Assembly: GCA_903789505.1 (NCBI GenBank)
Contig: CAIFEU010000037.1
Coordinates: forward strand, 1-19,205
Length of the DNA stretch: 19,205 nt
Direction: 5' to 3'
Source of the DNA: an uncultured Coriobacteriales bacterium
Lineage (GTDB): Bacteria > Actinomycetota > Coriobacteriia > Coriobacteriales > UMGS124
Shown here: one piece after another, positions 7,610 to 13,857 of the stretch
Layout: each line of letters starts with the position of its first letter
Numbering within the stretch: position 1 is the stretch's first letter
The notes under the pieces: generated by a model
Told to the model about the DNA's origin: nothing
What the model saw: only the letters and a program-made list of their open reading frames with translations
Database searches by the model: none
Made by a program: the position numbers and the translations under genes

Positions 7610-7672
7610 TCACCCCCTTGACCGCGACTCCAAGAGGTCGATGAGCTCCTGCCTGGAGTTGAACCCCACCTA
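7610..7672 (-). pseudogene. Severed 3' end of the LuxR HTH coding sequence
   Basis: From the amber codon (7672-7670) the LuxR frame stays open for 19 codons to TGA at 7612-7610. It encodes VGFNSRQELIDLLESRSRG, which completes the canonical C-terminal helix of the LuxR domain. An AAG-to-TAG change is the simplest explanation. The intact gene would span 7610-9145 and encode about 511 residues. Confidence 0.75.
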
Positions 7673-9145
7673 CTCGTAGACCTGCCGGGCAAGGGTCGAG
7701 ACCGTGCTCTTTGACAGGAACAGGGCGTCGCGGATGTAGGTCTGCGTCCTCCCGTGCGCGAGGAGGGCGCAGACCTGCTCCTCTCTGGGGGTGAGGCCGA
7801 ACTCGTCCGCAAGAGCCCGGCATGCCGCGTCGATCGTCGGCCCCGCCGCGGGTGCGGGCTCGACGGCTGCCGACGGCAGGCTCGCGGGAGCCTGCTCGTC
7901 TGCCCGTACGGGGGTTCCGACTGCCTGTGCTCGCGTGGGGGATGCGACTTCGGGGGACTGCGTGCCCCACGTCGAGGGTTGCGGCGCCTTGCCATGGGGG
8001 AGAGGCTCGAACGGCCTCCTCTGGGGGATCAGCGCCGTCGCAGCGACGTAGACGCACACCACGAGCAGGCACAGCCTTGCCGCGAGCAGCGCCGACGCGT
8101 CGCGGGGGACCAGGGCGCCCAGCAGCGGGCCAACGAGCACGCCGACGTACGCCGCCGCTGTGCCCATCGACACCCACATGCCCGTTCGAGACCCCTTGAG
8201 CTGGGCGACCCTCACGAAGAACAGCACGAGGACGACCTCGAACGTCGAGGAGACGGCGACGTTGAGCATGTTCGCCACCAGCTGGGCGGCGGGATCGACG
8301 AGCGCGGCGAGGGCGACCGACGCGATCATGGGTATCGTCATCGCCCGGGCAAGCGCCTGGAAGTCGACCCTGACCGAGAAGGCGCCAATCAGCAGGGAGG
8401 CTGCGACCGCTGCGGCAAAGCCGGCGAGCGAGACGACGTCGACGGGGCAGCGCGTCACCCAGCCCGGCAGCCCACAGAAGCCGAGCTCTAGGCTTGCAGT
8501 CGCCCATGCGATCGTGCTGAACGCAAGCATTCTGGCTATGGCGAGGTTGCCATACTGGCCCGAGTCCCCCACGTCGCGTGCGCGGTCGTATGCCAGCTCC
8601 CCAAGCCTGCCCTCACGGACGTCCCTCTGGCACGTGCGCAGGCACACATAGCAGGCGACGGCAAGGATGGCGGCGAGCGCAACGGCGCCCGCGCGGGGTA
8701 GGCGGGGAGAGACCAGGGTGCATGCGAGGCTGACGACGAAGGAGAGCGGGATTGCCGTCTCCACGGTACCCGCGTCGTAGTGGGAGAACGTCAGCGCCCA
8801 GGAGATCGCGAACAGCGCGCTCGACGCCCCCATGAGCGCACCGCCCACCAGGGCGAGCGCGGGCAGGGGGAGCAGCGACGCCAGCAAGACGCCCGCAGCG
8901 CCCGCGACGACCGCGCACTCAGCGAGCGGGTAGCGCTCGAGGTCGCGCTTGGCGCCGAGCGCCGTGAGGACGAGGAGCAGCGCCGGCGTCGCGCAGGCGG
9001 AGGCGAGCCAGACGGGACTGATTCTTCCGAGTTGCATGACCTCCGTCCCGAGCGCGGGCGTTATCCAGCACAGGTATCCCCATGCGTAGAGAAAGCCGTA
9101 GCCCAGAAGCGGGGCGAGCCTTCTGGTGCTGTCCGTGAGATGCAT
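7670..9145 (-). CDS. Membrane-anchored LuxR-family regulator, cut short by an amber codon
   Basis: As read, 491 residues: about twelve hydrophobic segments (1-395), a Pro/Ala-rich linker (about 395-435) and a LuxR HTH (FGLTPREEQVCALLAHGRTQTYI...SKSTVSTLARQVYE). The frame then hits TAG at 7672-7670, where this family normally has the lysine of YEK(L/V). Beyond the TAG the same frame continues with VGFNSRQELIDLLES, the normal end of the domain, to a TGA at 7612-7610. The gene therefore lacks its final dimerisation helix unless the amber codon is read through. The start at 9145 has GGGAGGG nine bases upstream. This 12-TM LuxR architecture is common beside FAD reductases in Coriobacteriia, and the gene is convergent with one, which suggests it controls that reductase. 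It may be non-functional in this genome. Confidence 0.88.
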   Translation of the reverse strand: MHLTDSTRRLAPLLGYGFLYAWGYLCWITPALGTEVMQLGRISPVWLASACATPALLLVLTALGAKRDLERYPLAECAVVAGAAGVLLASLLPLPALALVGGALMGASSALFAISWALTFSHYDAGTVETAIPLSFVVSLACTLVSPRLPRAGAVALAAILAVACYVCLRTCQRDVREGRLGELAYDRARDVGDSGQYGNLAIARMLAFSTIAWATASLELGFCGLPGWVTRCPVDVVSLAGFAAAVAASLLIGAFSVRVDFQALARAMTIPMIASVALAALVDPAAQLVANMLNVAVSSTFEVVLVLFFVRVAQLKGSRTGMWVSMGTAAAYVGVLVGPLLGALVPRDASALLAARLCLLVVCVYVAATALIPQRRPFEPLPHGKAPQPSTWGTQSPEVASPTRAQAVGTPVRADEQAPASLPSAAVEPAPAAGPTIDAACRALADEFGLTPREEQVCALLAHGRTQTYIRDALFLSKSTVSTLARQVYE

Positions 9146-9149
9146 GCGT

Positions 9150-9214
9150 GTGACCCTCCCGGGTCGTGGTTCTGCGTACCGGGCACGAGGCGCCCCCGTC
9201 TGCGACCCGGTCAC
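9150..9214. promoter_or_regulatory. Interrupted dyad covering the LuxR ribosome-binding site
   Basis: GTGACC (9150-9155) plus GGGTCG (9161-9166) is mirrored by CGACCC plus GGTCAC (9203-9214); the left arm has a 5-nt insert. The left side also folds alone as GACCC-TCCC-GGGTC (9152-9165). On the minus strand this puts the GGGAGGG ribosome-binding site of the LuxR gene inside the structure. Confidence 0.4.
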
Positions 9215-9341
9215 GCGAGGCGATGACGCGCGACGCGGGTTCCTGGGCGGAAGGATACCGCAGAGGTACGGGGCAGGTGGCCGAGCTGGTGGGGGCGCGG
9301 GATTTGCGAGCGCGGGAGCGGGGGCGTGGAGGGGCGCGCGT

Positions 9342-9359
9342 GCCGGCCGAGGGGCCGGC
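9342..9359. repeat. Perfect inverted repeat, 7-bp arms
   Basis: GCCGGCC (9342-9348), a GAGG loop and GGCCGGC (9353-9359) form an exact hairpin. It lies in non-coding DNA far from either flanking gene, and no T-run adjoins it on either strand. Confidence 0.5.
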
Positions 9360-9463
9360 CGTGGCGGCAGACGGGGGTTGGGGACGCGGCCCCGGGGCCC
9401 TTCCGCGAGCCCCCGTACGTGAGGTGACGTGCTGACCTGCGACGATGCGCGGGGCCGTCTCGC

Positions 9464-9495
9464 GGACGTCCCGAGGCGCCCCTCGGGAGGCGTCC
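9464..9495. repeat. Long hairpin in the divergent intergenic region
   Basis: TCCCGAGG (9469-9476), a CGCC loop and CCTCGGGA (9481-9488) pair perfectly. The stem extends through GGACG (9464-9468) with CGTCC (9491-9495) across a 2-nt bulge. With 13 paired positions it is the strongest hairpin in this stretch. No T-run follows on either strand. Confidence 0.55.
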
Positions 9496-9526
9496 CCGAC
9501 CTCGGTTTGCCGCCAGAACCCGCGCC

Positions 9527-9562
9527 CCCGCCGGCACCGGCGCGCCGCCCACGGGTCGCCGG
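9527..9562. repeat. 36-bp exact dispersed repeat, copy B
   Basis: Identical to 5641-5676 in the same orientation. Both copies are intergenic and GC-rich with internal dyads. The flanks differ, so the identity has a defined edge. Confidence 0.7.
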
Positions 9563-9772
9563 CGCCCCGCCGCGCTTGCCGGACCTGTGCACTTTGCGGT
9601 GCGGCCGCCGCTTTCGTCCTGCCGGGGTAGTTCGCCGCGCGCCATGTGGCATCCTACTGGGTCAACGAGGTCGCGGCGAGGCGCGCGAGGGGCATGCCCC
9701 CCCGCGACCGACCCGGCGCCGACCGACCCGTCCGCCCGCACGACCGTTGCCGACGAGAGAGGACGCGTGAGC

Positions 9773-10144
9773 ATGACCGACTGTGGCTGCAGGGAGTCCG
9801 ACGAGGGAAAGGCGCTCGCCGACGAGGAGGTCGCCCGCGTGCGCGACCTGCTCGACCCCCAGACCAAGGTAGGCCGCGTGTGCCTGCGCATGCTGGACCA
9901 TGGCGAGCCCATCGGCCAGGCATGCTCGAGCGAAGGCATCGGCGAGCGCGAGGTCATGGCGCAGTGGCATCGACTGACCGACGCCAATGGCGTGCGCAGC
10001 GTCGATGGGAGGCGTCCGTGCATCAGCGTGCTCGCCGACGCCTGGCGACGCCGGTGGAGCTCCGCCCAGGCCACCGCGTGGGCCCCGGTGGAGGCGCCGC
10101 TCTCCACCGGGGATGGCTTCGCGGGCGGGCCGTTCCTGCGCTAA
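9773..10144 (+). CDS. Hypothetical protein, 123 aa
   Basis: Not recognised. The ATG at 9773 lies 9 nt after GAGAGGA; an in-frame GTG at 9767 is the alternative start, with tighter spacing. The N-terminus is MTDCGCRESDEG, with two close cysteines. An acidic helical region (ADEEVARVRDLLDP) follows, then a stretch resembling a helix-turn-helix or winged-helix (PIGQACSSEGIGEREVMAQWHRL), then an Arg/Trp-rich segment and a Gly-rich tail. It is soluble, with no signal peptide. It is divergent from the LuxR gene and convergent with the next small gene. A DNA-binding role is only a guess from the central segment. Confidence 0.6.
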   Translation: MTDCGCRESDEGKALADEEVARVRDLLDPQTKVGRVCLRMLDHGEPIGQACSSEGIGEREVMAQWHRLTDANGVRSVDGRRPCISVLADAWRRRWSSAQATAWAPVEAPLSTGDGFAGGPFLR

Positions 10145-10295
10145 GTCTCTTGCGTGCTTGCGTGCCCAGCGCTCGCTCTCCCGCGCGTCCTGCCCTGCGT
10201 GCCCGCGCTATCCGTTCCCCGCTCCCGCCTGCCCCGCGCACGCCCGCCCGCAAGCGCCCGTCCCCGTGCGTCCGCACGCCAGCCCTGCTCTCCGC

Positions 10296-10670
10296 CTACA
10301 GTCTGAGCCTGCCGAGCTCCTCGTAGGTCCGCTCGGCCAGCTGCTCGCAGAGCCTCGCAGCGTTGCCGAGCGAGAACCCCATCCCCAGCCAGCCGTCCGC
10401 CAGGTCGTCGAGCACCGCCTCCTCGACGACCGAGCCCACGCACTCGCCCCTCTGTACGGAGAACCTGTTCGACCTGCTGCGGAGGCTCACGTTGCAGACG
10501 CGCACCTGGTTCTCGATGTCGAGCGCGGGGAACACGATGAGCGGGGTGAGGCCCAGGTGCGTGAGCCGGGGCCTGCCTGCGGTGAACCTCACCTCCTTGA
10601 TCGCGTCGAAGAGCTCCTCGACGGTGTAGGAGCCGGCGGTGCGCAGCCTCTTGACCTTGGTGCCGAGCAT
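10296..10670 (-). CDS. Hypothetical protein, 124 aa (MLGTKVKRLRTAGSYTV type)
   Basis: A small soluble protein of unknown function. The start at 10670 is chosen because GAGGGGAG sits about 5 nt upstream on the minus strand; two further in-frame ATGs (10685, 10718) lack such a site. The sequence reads as an alpha/beta domain: SYTVEELFDAIKEVRF, then a hydrophobic strand LTPLIVFPALD, basic NVSLRSRSNRF, and a helical C-terminus with repeated Glu/Leu/Arg. The beginning resembles a family of short hypothetical proteins I associate with Coriobacteriia, but that is recollection, not a search. It is convergent with the 123-residue hypothetical gene and divergent from the LytTR locus. Confidence 0.75.
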   Translation of the reverse strand: MLGTKVKRLRTAGSYTVEELFDAIKEVRFTAGRPRLTHLGLTPLIVFPALDIENQVRVCNVSLRSRSNRFSVQRGECVGSVVEEAVLDDLADGWLGMGFSLGNAARLCEQLAERTYEELGRLRL

Positions 10671-11139
10671 GGTTCTCCCCCTCATCCCGCAATCGCCTCG
10701 GCTAATCAGGACTATCATTCGATGGTGCGGGCTCCGGCGAAAGCGCCGAAACCGCGTGCAAAGTCGTCGAGATTCGTGATTGACGCGCGCGTTCGTTTGT
10801 GCTCAGAGGCCGCCGTCTGCCGCGCGCGGCGAATCATGACCCGTCTGAGCTGGGATTTCGCACGGACGTGCCCGAGTACCCGCGTGCCGTCGCGTCGTCA
10901 GGGGCGTCCGTCGCACCCGGGTCGGTCCCGTCCCCGCCCCCCGCTGCGGGCTTTGACGCCGTCGCCGCCCGTCTGGGATACTCGCCGTGCAGTCGGGCAT
11001 CCGGCTGGTCGGGCGCCTGCGCATCCATGCAGTCGGGCATCCGTGCGGTCGGGCGCCCGGGCGGGGCGTGCGGGCTGTCCGGGCGCGTGGGCGCAGGGGC
11101 GCGCGCCGGCGTGAGCGACGGGTCTGGAGGTGCTTGGGC
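10671..11139. other. 469-bp intergenic region upstream of the LytTR regulator
   Basis: Contains no convincing gene. A small hairpin, CGGCG-AAAG-CGCCG, lies at 10735-10748, and TTGACG at 10781-10786 is a possible -35 without a clear -10. Tandem 30-bp repeats fill 10988-11057, directly upstream of the regulator. Promoters for both divergent genes are expected here. Confidence 0.6.
10988..11057 (+). repeat. Two tandem 30-bp repeats, four RGTCGGGCRY units
   Basis: 10988-11017 and 11028-11057 match at 27 of 30 bases with a 40-bp period. Each contains AGTCGGGCAT followed 16 bp later by GGTCGGGCGC, so the unit recurs at 10991, 11007, 11031 and 11047. They lie 83-152 bp upstream of the LytTR regulator start, a reasonable place for a repeated binding site. 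Confidence 0.65.
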
Positions 11140-11859
11140 GTGGACGAGCTTCTGGTGGCGCTGTGCGAGGATGACGACGCCGAGCGCGAGAGGATGACGA
11201 CGACCCTCGGGGAATGCCCGCTCCCCTGCAGGGTGGACTGCTACGCCGACGGCGAGAGCTTCGCGTCCGCGTTCTACCCGGGGAGGTACGACCTCATCCT
11301 GCTCGACATCTACATGGGCGGCATGAGCGGCGTGGACGTCGCGGCGCGCGTGCGCGAGGTCGACTCGCACGTACCCATCGCGTTCGTCACGACGAGCCAA
11401 GACCACGCGCTTGACGGCTATCGGCTGCGCGTCGACCGCTACCTGCAGAAGCCCGTGTCGGCCCACGACGTCGCCGAGGTGGTCGAGCATGCGGCGCGCC
11501 GCCGCTCGGAGGCGCCGGGCGTCACCGTCAAGGTCGACCGACGCGATGTGCGGATTCCCTTCAGCCGTATCCGCTTCGCGGAGCAGCAGAACCACTCAGT
11601 GGTCTATCATCTCGTCGGCGGTGACGACGTCGCCGCCAGGGGTCGTCTCGACTCGCTCGACGACCTCGCGCCCAAGCCTCCGTTCTTCAGGTGCCACCAG
11701 AGCTTCCTGGTGAACCTCGAGCACGTCTACCGGGTCGACGAGGGTCTCAGGGCGTTCGAGATGGACCAGGGCGACATCGCCTTCATCCGGCGTGACAGCG
11801 TGCGCCAGGCCAAGAGCGCCTTCATGTCGTTCATGCTGAGGGAAACGAGGAGCATGTAG
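11140..11859 (+). CDS. LytTR-family response regulator (AgrA/LytR type)
   Basis: A 239-residue transcription factor. The receiver domain (about 4-120) has the acidic pocket EDD at 10-12, phospho-acceptor Asp56 in LILLDIYMGGMSG, a TTS switch segment and Lys104 in YLQKP. The LytTR DNA-binding domain (about 130-235) shows IRFAEQQNHSVVYHL and the hallmark FFRCHQSFLVNLEHVYRV. The GTG start at 11140 has GGAGGT eight bases upstream; longer frames begin in low-complexity sequence. It is separated from the kinase gene by two bases, so they form one operon. LytTR regulators bind direct repeats upstream of their targets; the secreted-protein gene that follows the kinase is the natural candidate target. 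Confidence 0.94.
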   Translation: MDELLVALCEDDDAERERMTTTLGECPLPCRVDCYADGESFASAFYPGRYDLILLDIYMGGMSGVDVAARVREVDSHVPIAFVTTSQDHALDGYRLRVDRYLQKPVSAHDVAEVVEHAARRRSEAPGVTVKVDRRDVRIPFSRIRFAEQQNHSVVYHLVGGDDVAARGRLDSLDDLAPKPPFFRCHQSFLVNLEHVYRVDEGLRAFEMDQGDIAFIRRDSVRQAKSAFMSFMLRETRSM

Positions 11860-11861
11860 CG

Positions 11862-13679
11862 GTGACCAGGTCAGACGCGCTTTCCTCTGCGGCGTTCACC
11901 CTCGTGTCGGCACTGCTGCTGCTCGTGCTCGTCCTTCAGACGCTGGGGTGCGACGCCCAGCGCCCGCAGGGGACGGTCACGCAGGTCACCGGCGTCGACC
12001 TGCGGACGGAGGACGGCGAGGAGACGCTCTCGCTGCCCGTCAGCGTGGGAGACCTCTCCGGCGGCAGCGCGGCCACGATGACGTTCTCCGTCGATGCCGA
12101 GCCTGGCGACGTCCTGTACCTCCACACGGTCTACTCGAGCTACCGGGTCTACGCGAACGACGAGCTCATCGGCGAGTTCGGCGCGGCGGGGAGCTACCCG
12201 TCGTTCCTCTCCGACCCGCCCTCCGAAGCGGCATCGTACTCGCTGGGCGGGCTCTCGGGCACGGTCCAGGTGCGCGTCGAGTTCACGACGCCGGTCTCCC
12301 GCAGCTCGCTGTACCTCTACCCGCCGCTCGTGGGCTCCGGCCCCGACGTGCTGCGCAGCCTCGTGGGGCAGTACGGGCCGGCGCTGGCGGCCTCGGTGGT
12401 GTTCTTCGTGATTGGCCTGGCGCTCGCCGTCTTCTCGCTCTCGTTCTGCCGCTTCGAGTTGCGCGGCAGGCGCTTCCGCTACCCGGGGATGATCGCGCTG
12501 CTCTCGAGCGTCTGGCAGATGTCGGAGAACACGCTCGTCGTCTACCTGCTGCAGCGTCCGTCGCTGCTGTACCTGCTCGCCTTCGCGGGGATGTTCCTGT
12601 TCACGATCCCGCTCGTGAAGCTCACGATGATTGCCGTTGACCGCAGGTCGAGCCTGCTGCTCAGGACGCTGCTCGCGGTGCTGGAGGCGGCGGTCGTCGT
12701 CGCGTTCGCCCTGCAGCTGGCCGGCGTCGTGCAGCTCTCCCAGAGCTCGCGCTTCTTCACCGTGCTCCTGCCGCTCGTGATATGGGTTCTGACGGCGTAC
12801 TCCTACTACGTCGGCATCAGGGGAAAGAGCAAGGGCGCCCTGCACTATGCCCTGGCGGTTTCGCTGCTCGCAGTGGGCTCGGCGCTCGAGGCGGTGAACT
12901 ACTACGTCCGCGTCATCGGGCTCGTCTCCGGGGTGTTCCAGGCTTTCATGCTCGCCTTCGTCGTGGCCGCCGCCGTCCTCGGCATGGCCGTCGCGCGCCG
13001 CGTCTACGCCGAGAGCCTGCGCAAGGTGGAGCTCGACCGCGACGTGCAGCTGCTCGAGCGCTCGATCGAGGCCCAGAAGGAGCACAACAGGCTGCTGCTC
13101 GAGCACGAGCGGGACCTGTCCAAGCTGCGCCACGACATGCGCCACCACTACGTCCTGATTCGCGACATGGCGGACGGCGGACGCTACGACGAGCTCTCGG
13201 CCTACCTCGACCGGCTCGACGTCAAGCCGCTCGCGTCGCCGGTCCGCACCTACTGCGAGAACGTCGTCGCCAACGCGATGGTGGCCTACTATGCGGGCTT
13301 CGCCGAGGAGCGGGGCTATCGGTTCGACGCGAAGCTCGACATTCCGGCGACGATGCCGCACCTCTCCGACGGTGACCTGTGCGTGGTCATCGGCAACCTG
13401 CTCGAGAACGCCATGGAGGCCTGCGCCAAGGTGGAGGGCGGCACGCCGCAGGTCGTGTTCCGCGCCCGCAGGCAGGGTCCGCTGCTCTTCATGACGCTCG
13501 ACAACAGCCTGGGCAGCGAGCCCCGGCGAGGCGCCAACGGCTTCGTGACGAGCAAGCGGGGCGGCTCGCACGGCATCGGCCTGCGCTCGATCCAGGCCAT
13601 CGCCGAGGAGCACAACGGCGAGGCGGTGTTCGGCGTGGAGAACGGGATGTTCCGCTCGAGCCTGTTCCTCGAAATCTGA
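11862..13679 (+). CDS. 7TM sensor histidine kinase with extracellular domain (7TMR-DISM / GHKL type)
   Basis: A 605-residue membrane kinase partnering the LytTR regulator. Domain order: an N-terminal transmembrane segment (10-28); an extracytoplasmic beta-rich domain (about 30-165) with VLYLHTVYSSYRVYANDELIGEFG, like the jelly-roll sensor part of 7TMR-DISM proteins; seven membrane segments (about 168-385); a coiled coil (about 390-420); an H-box LRHDMRHH with His424; and a GHKL ATPase domain with N-box GNLLENAMEAC (Asn516) and G-box GSHGIGLRS. The combination of an AgrC-like catalytic part with a 7TM sensor is known but not common. The GTG start follows GAGGAG by about 9 nt. The outward domain suggests sensing of a carbohydrate or other extracellular ligand, which is inference from the fold family. 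Confidence 0.93.
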   Translation: MTRSDALSSAAFTLVSALLLLVLVLQTLGCDAQRPQGTVTQVTGVDLRTEDGEETLSLPVSVGDLSGGSAATMTFSVDAEPGDVLYLHTVYSSYRVYANDELIGEFGAAGSYPSFLSDPPSEAASYSLGGLSGTVQVRVEFTTPVSRSSLYLYPPLVGSGPDVLRSLVGQYGPALAASVVFFVIGLALAVFSLSFCRFELRGRRFRYPGMIALLSSVWQMSENTLVVYLLQRPSLLYLLAFAGMFLFTIPLVKLTMIAVDRRSSLLLRTLLAVLEAAVVVAFALQLAGVVQLSQSSRFFTVLLPLVIWVLTAYSYYVGIRGKSKGALHYALAVSLLAVGSALEAVNYYVRVIGLVSGVFQAFMLAFVVAAAVLGMAVARRVYAESLRKVELDRDVQLLERSIEAQKEHNRLLLEHERDLSKLRHDMRHHYVLIRDMADGGRYDELSAYLDRLDVKPLASPVRTYCENVVANAMVAYYAGFAEERGYRFDAKLDIPATMPHLSDGDLCVVIGNLLENAMEACAKVEGGTPQVVFRARRQGPLLFMTLDNSLGSEPRRGANGFVTSKRGGSHGIGLRSIQAIAEEHNGEAVFGVENGMFRSSLFLEI

Positions 13680-13714
13680 GGTGAACGTGGTCCAAGCTGG
13701 GAAATCATGACCGT

Positions 13715-13784
13715 GACGCATTGTCAAGCACCGATTCCGACAGATTGGGGCGCGCTTTCAGGGCTAGCCCACAAAGACGAATTG
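13715..13784 (+). promoter_or_regulatory. Triplicated GACNNATTG element upstream of secreted repeat protein
   Basis: GACGCATTG (13715-13723), GACAGATTG (13739-13747) and GACGAATTG (13776-13784) are in direct orientation, starting 24 and 37 bp apart. The last ends seven bases before the TATAGT at 13791. Direct repeats ahead of a promoter fit LytTR-regulator binding; the link to the adjacent regulator is inferred. Confidence 0.45.
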
Positions 13785-13790
13785 AGGAAC

Positions 13791-13796
13791 TATAGT
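13791..13796 (+). promoter_or_regulatory. Candidate -10 (TATAGT) of secreted repeat protein gene
   Basis: TATAGT lies in the palindrome ACTATAGT (13789-13796), about 62 nt before the start codon. No consensus -35 sits 17 bp upstream, as expected for an activator-dependent promoter. Confidence 0.4.
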
Positions 13797-13857
13797 GCCT
13801 GGAGGGATCAGGGCGAAGCGCCCACATCCAAGGCAGACGAGTAGGAAGGACCCTACG

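Larger units (their letters stand above)
9146..9766. other. 621-bp structured intergenic region between divergent genes
   Basis: No credible coding sequence; frames here are Arg/Pro/Gly-rich shadows. It contains an interrupted dyad over the LuxR leader (9150-9214), a 7-bp-stem hairpin (9342-9359), a 12-bp palindrome GGCCCCGGGGCC (9388-9399), a long hairpin (9464-9495) and copy B of the 36-bp repeat (9527-9562). Promoters for the two divergent genes must lie here, but no confident -10/-35 pair was found. Confidence 0.65.

Noticed and set aside
9429..9770. 113-codon plus-strand frame ahead of the small hypothetical gene
   Set aside because: Pro/Arg/Ala-rich shadow containing the 36-bp repeat, with no ribosome-binding site or domain.
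9211..10107. 298-codon minus-strand frame across the structured intergenic region
   Set aside because: It runs through the 36-bp repeat and antisense to the 123-residue gene; the composition is low-complexity Arg/Pro/Gly.
10145..10295. Pyrimidine-rich stretch with repeated CGTGC between convergent genes
   Set aside because: No hairpin, T-run or coding pattern could be supported; probably composition only.
11862..11970. Lipoprotein signal at LQTLGC in the 7TM kinase
   Set aside because: The residues before the cysteine do not fit a lipobox, and the segment reads as a transmembrane anchor.
11871..13727. 618-codon minus-strand open frame over the sensor kinase
   Set aside because: It mirrors the kinase codons, is rich in His, Glu and Arg without hydrophobic structure, and has no ribosome-binding site.
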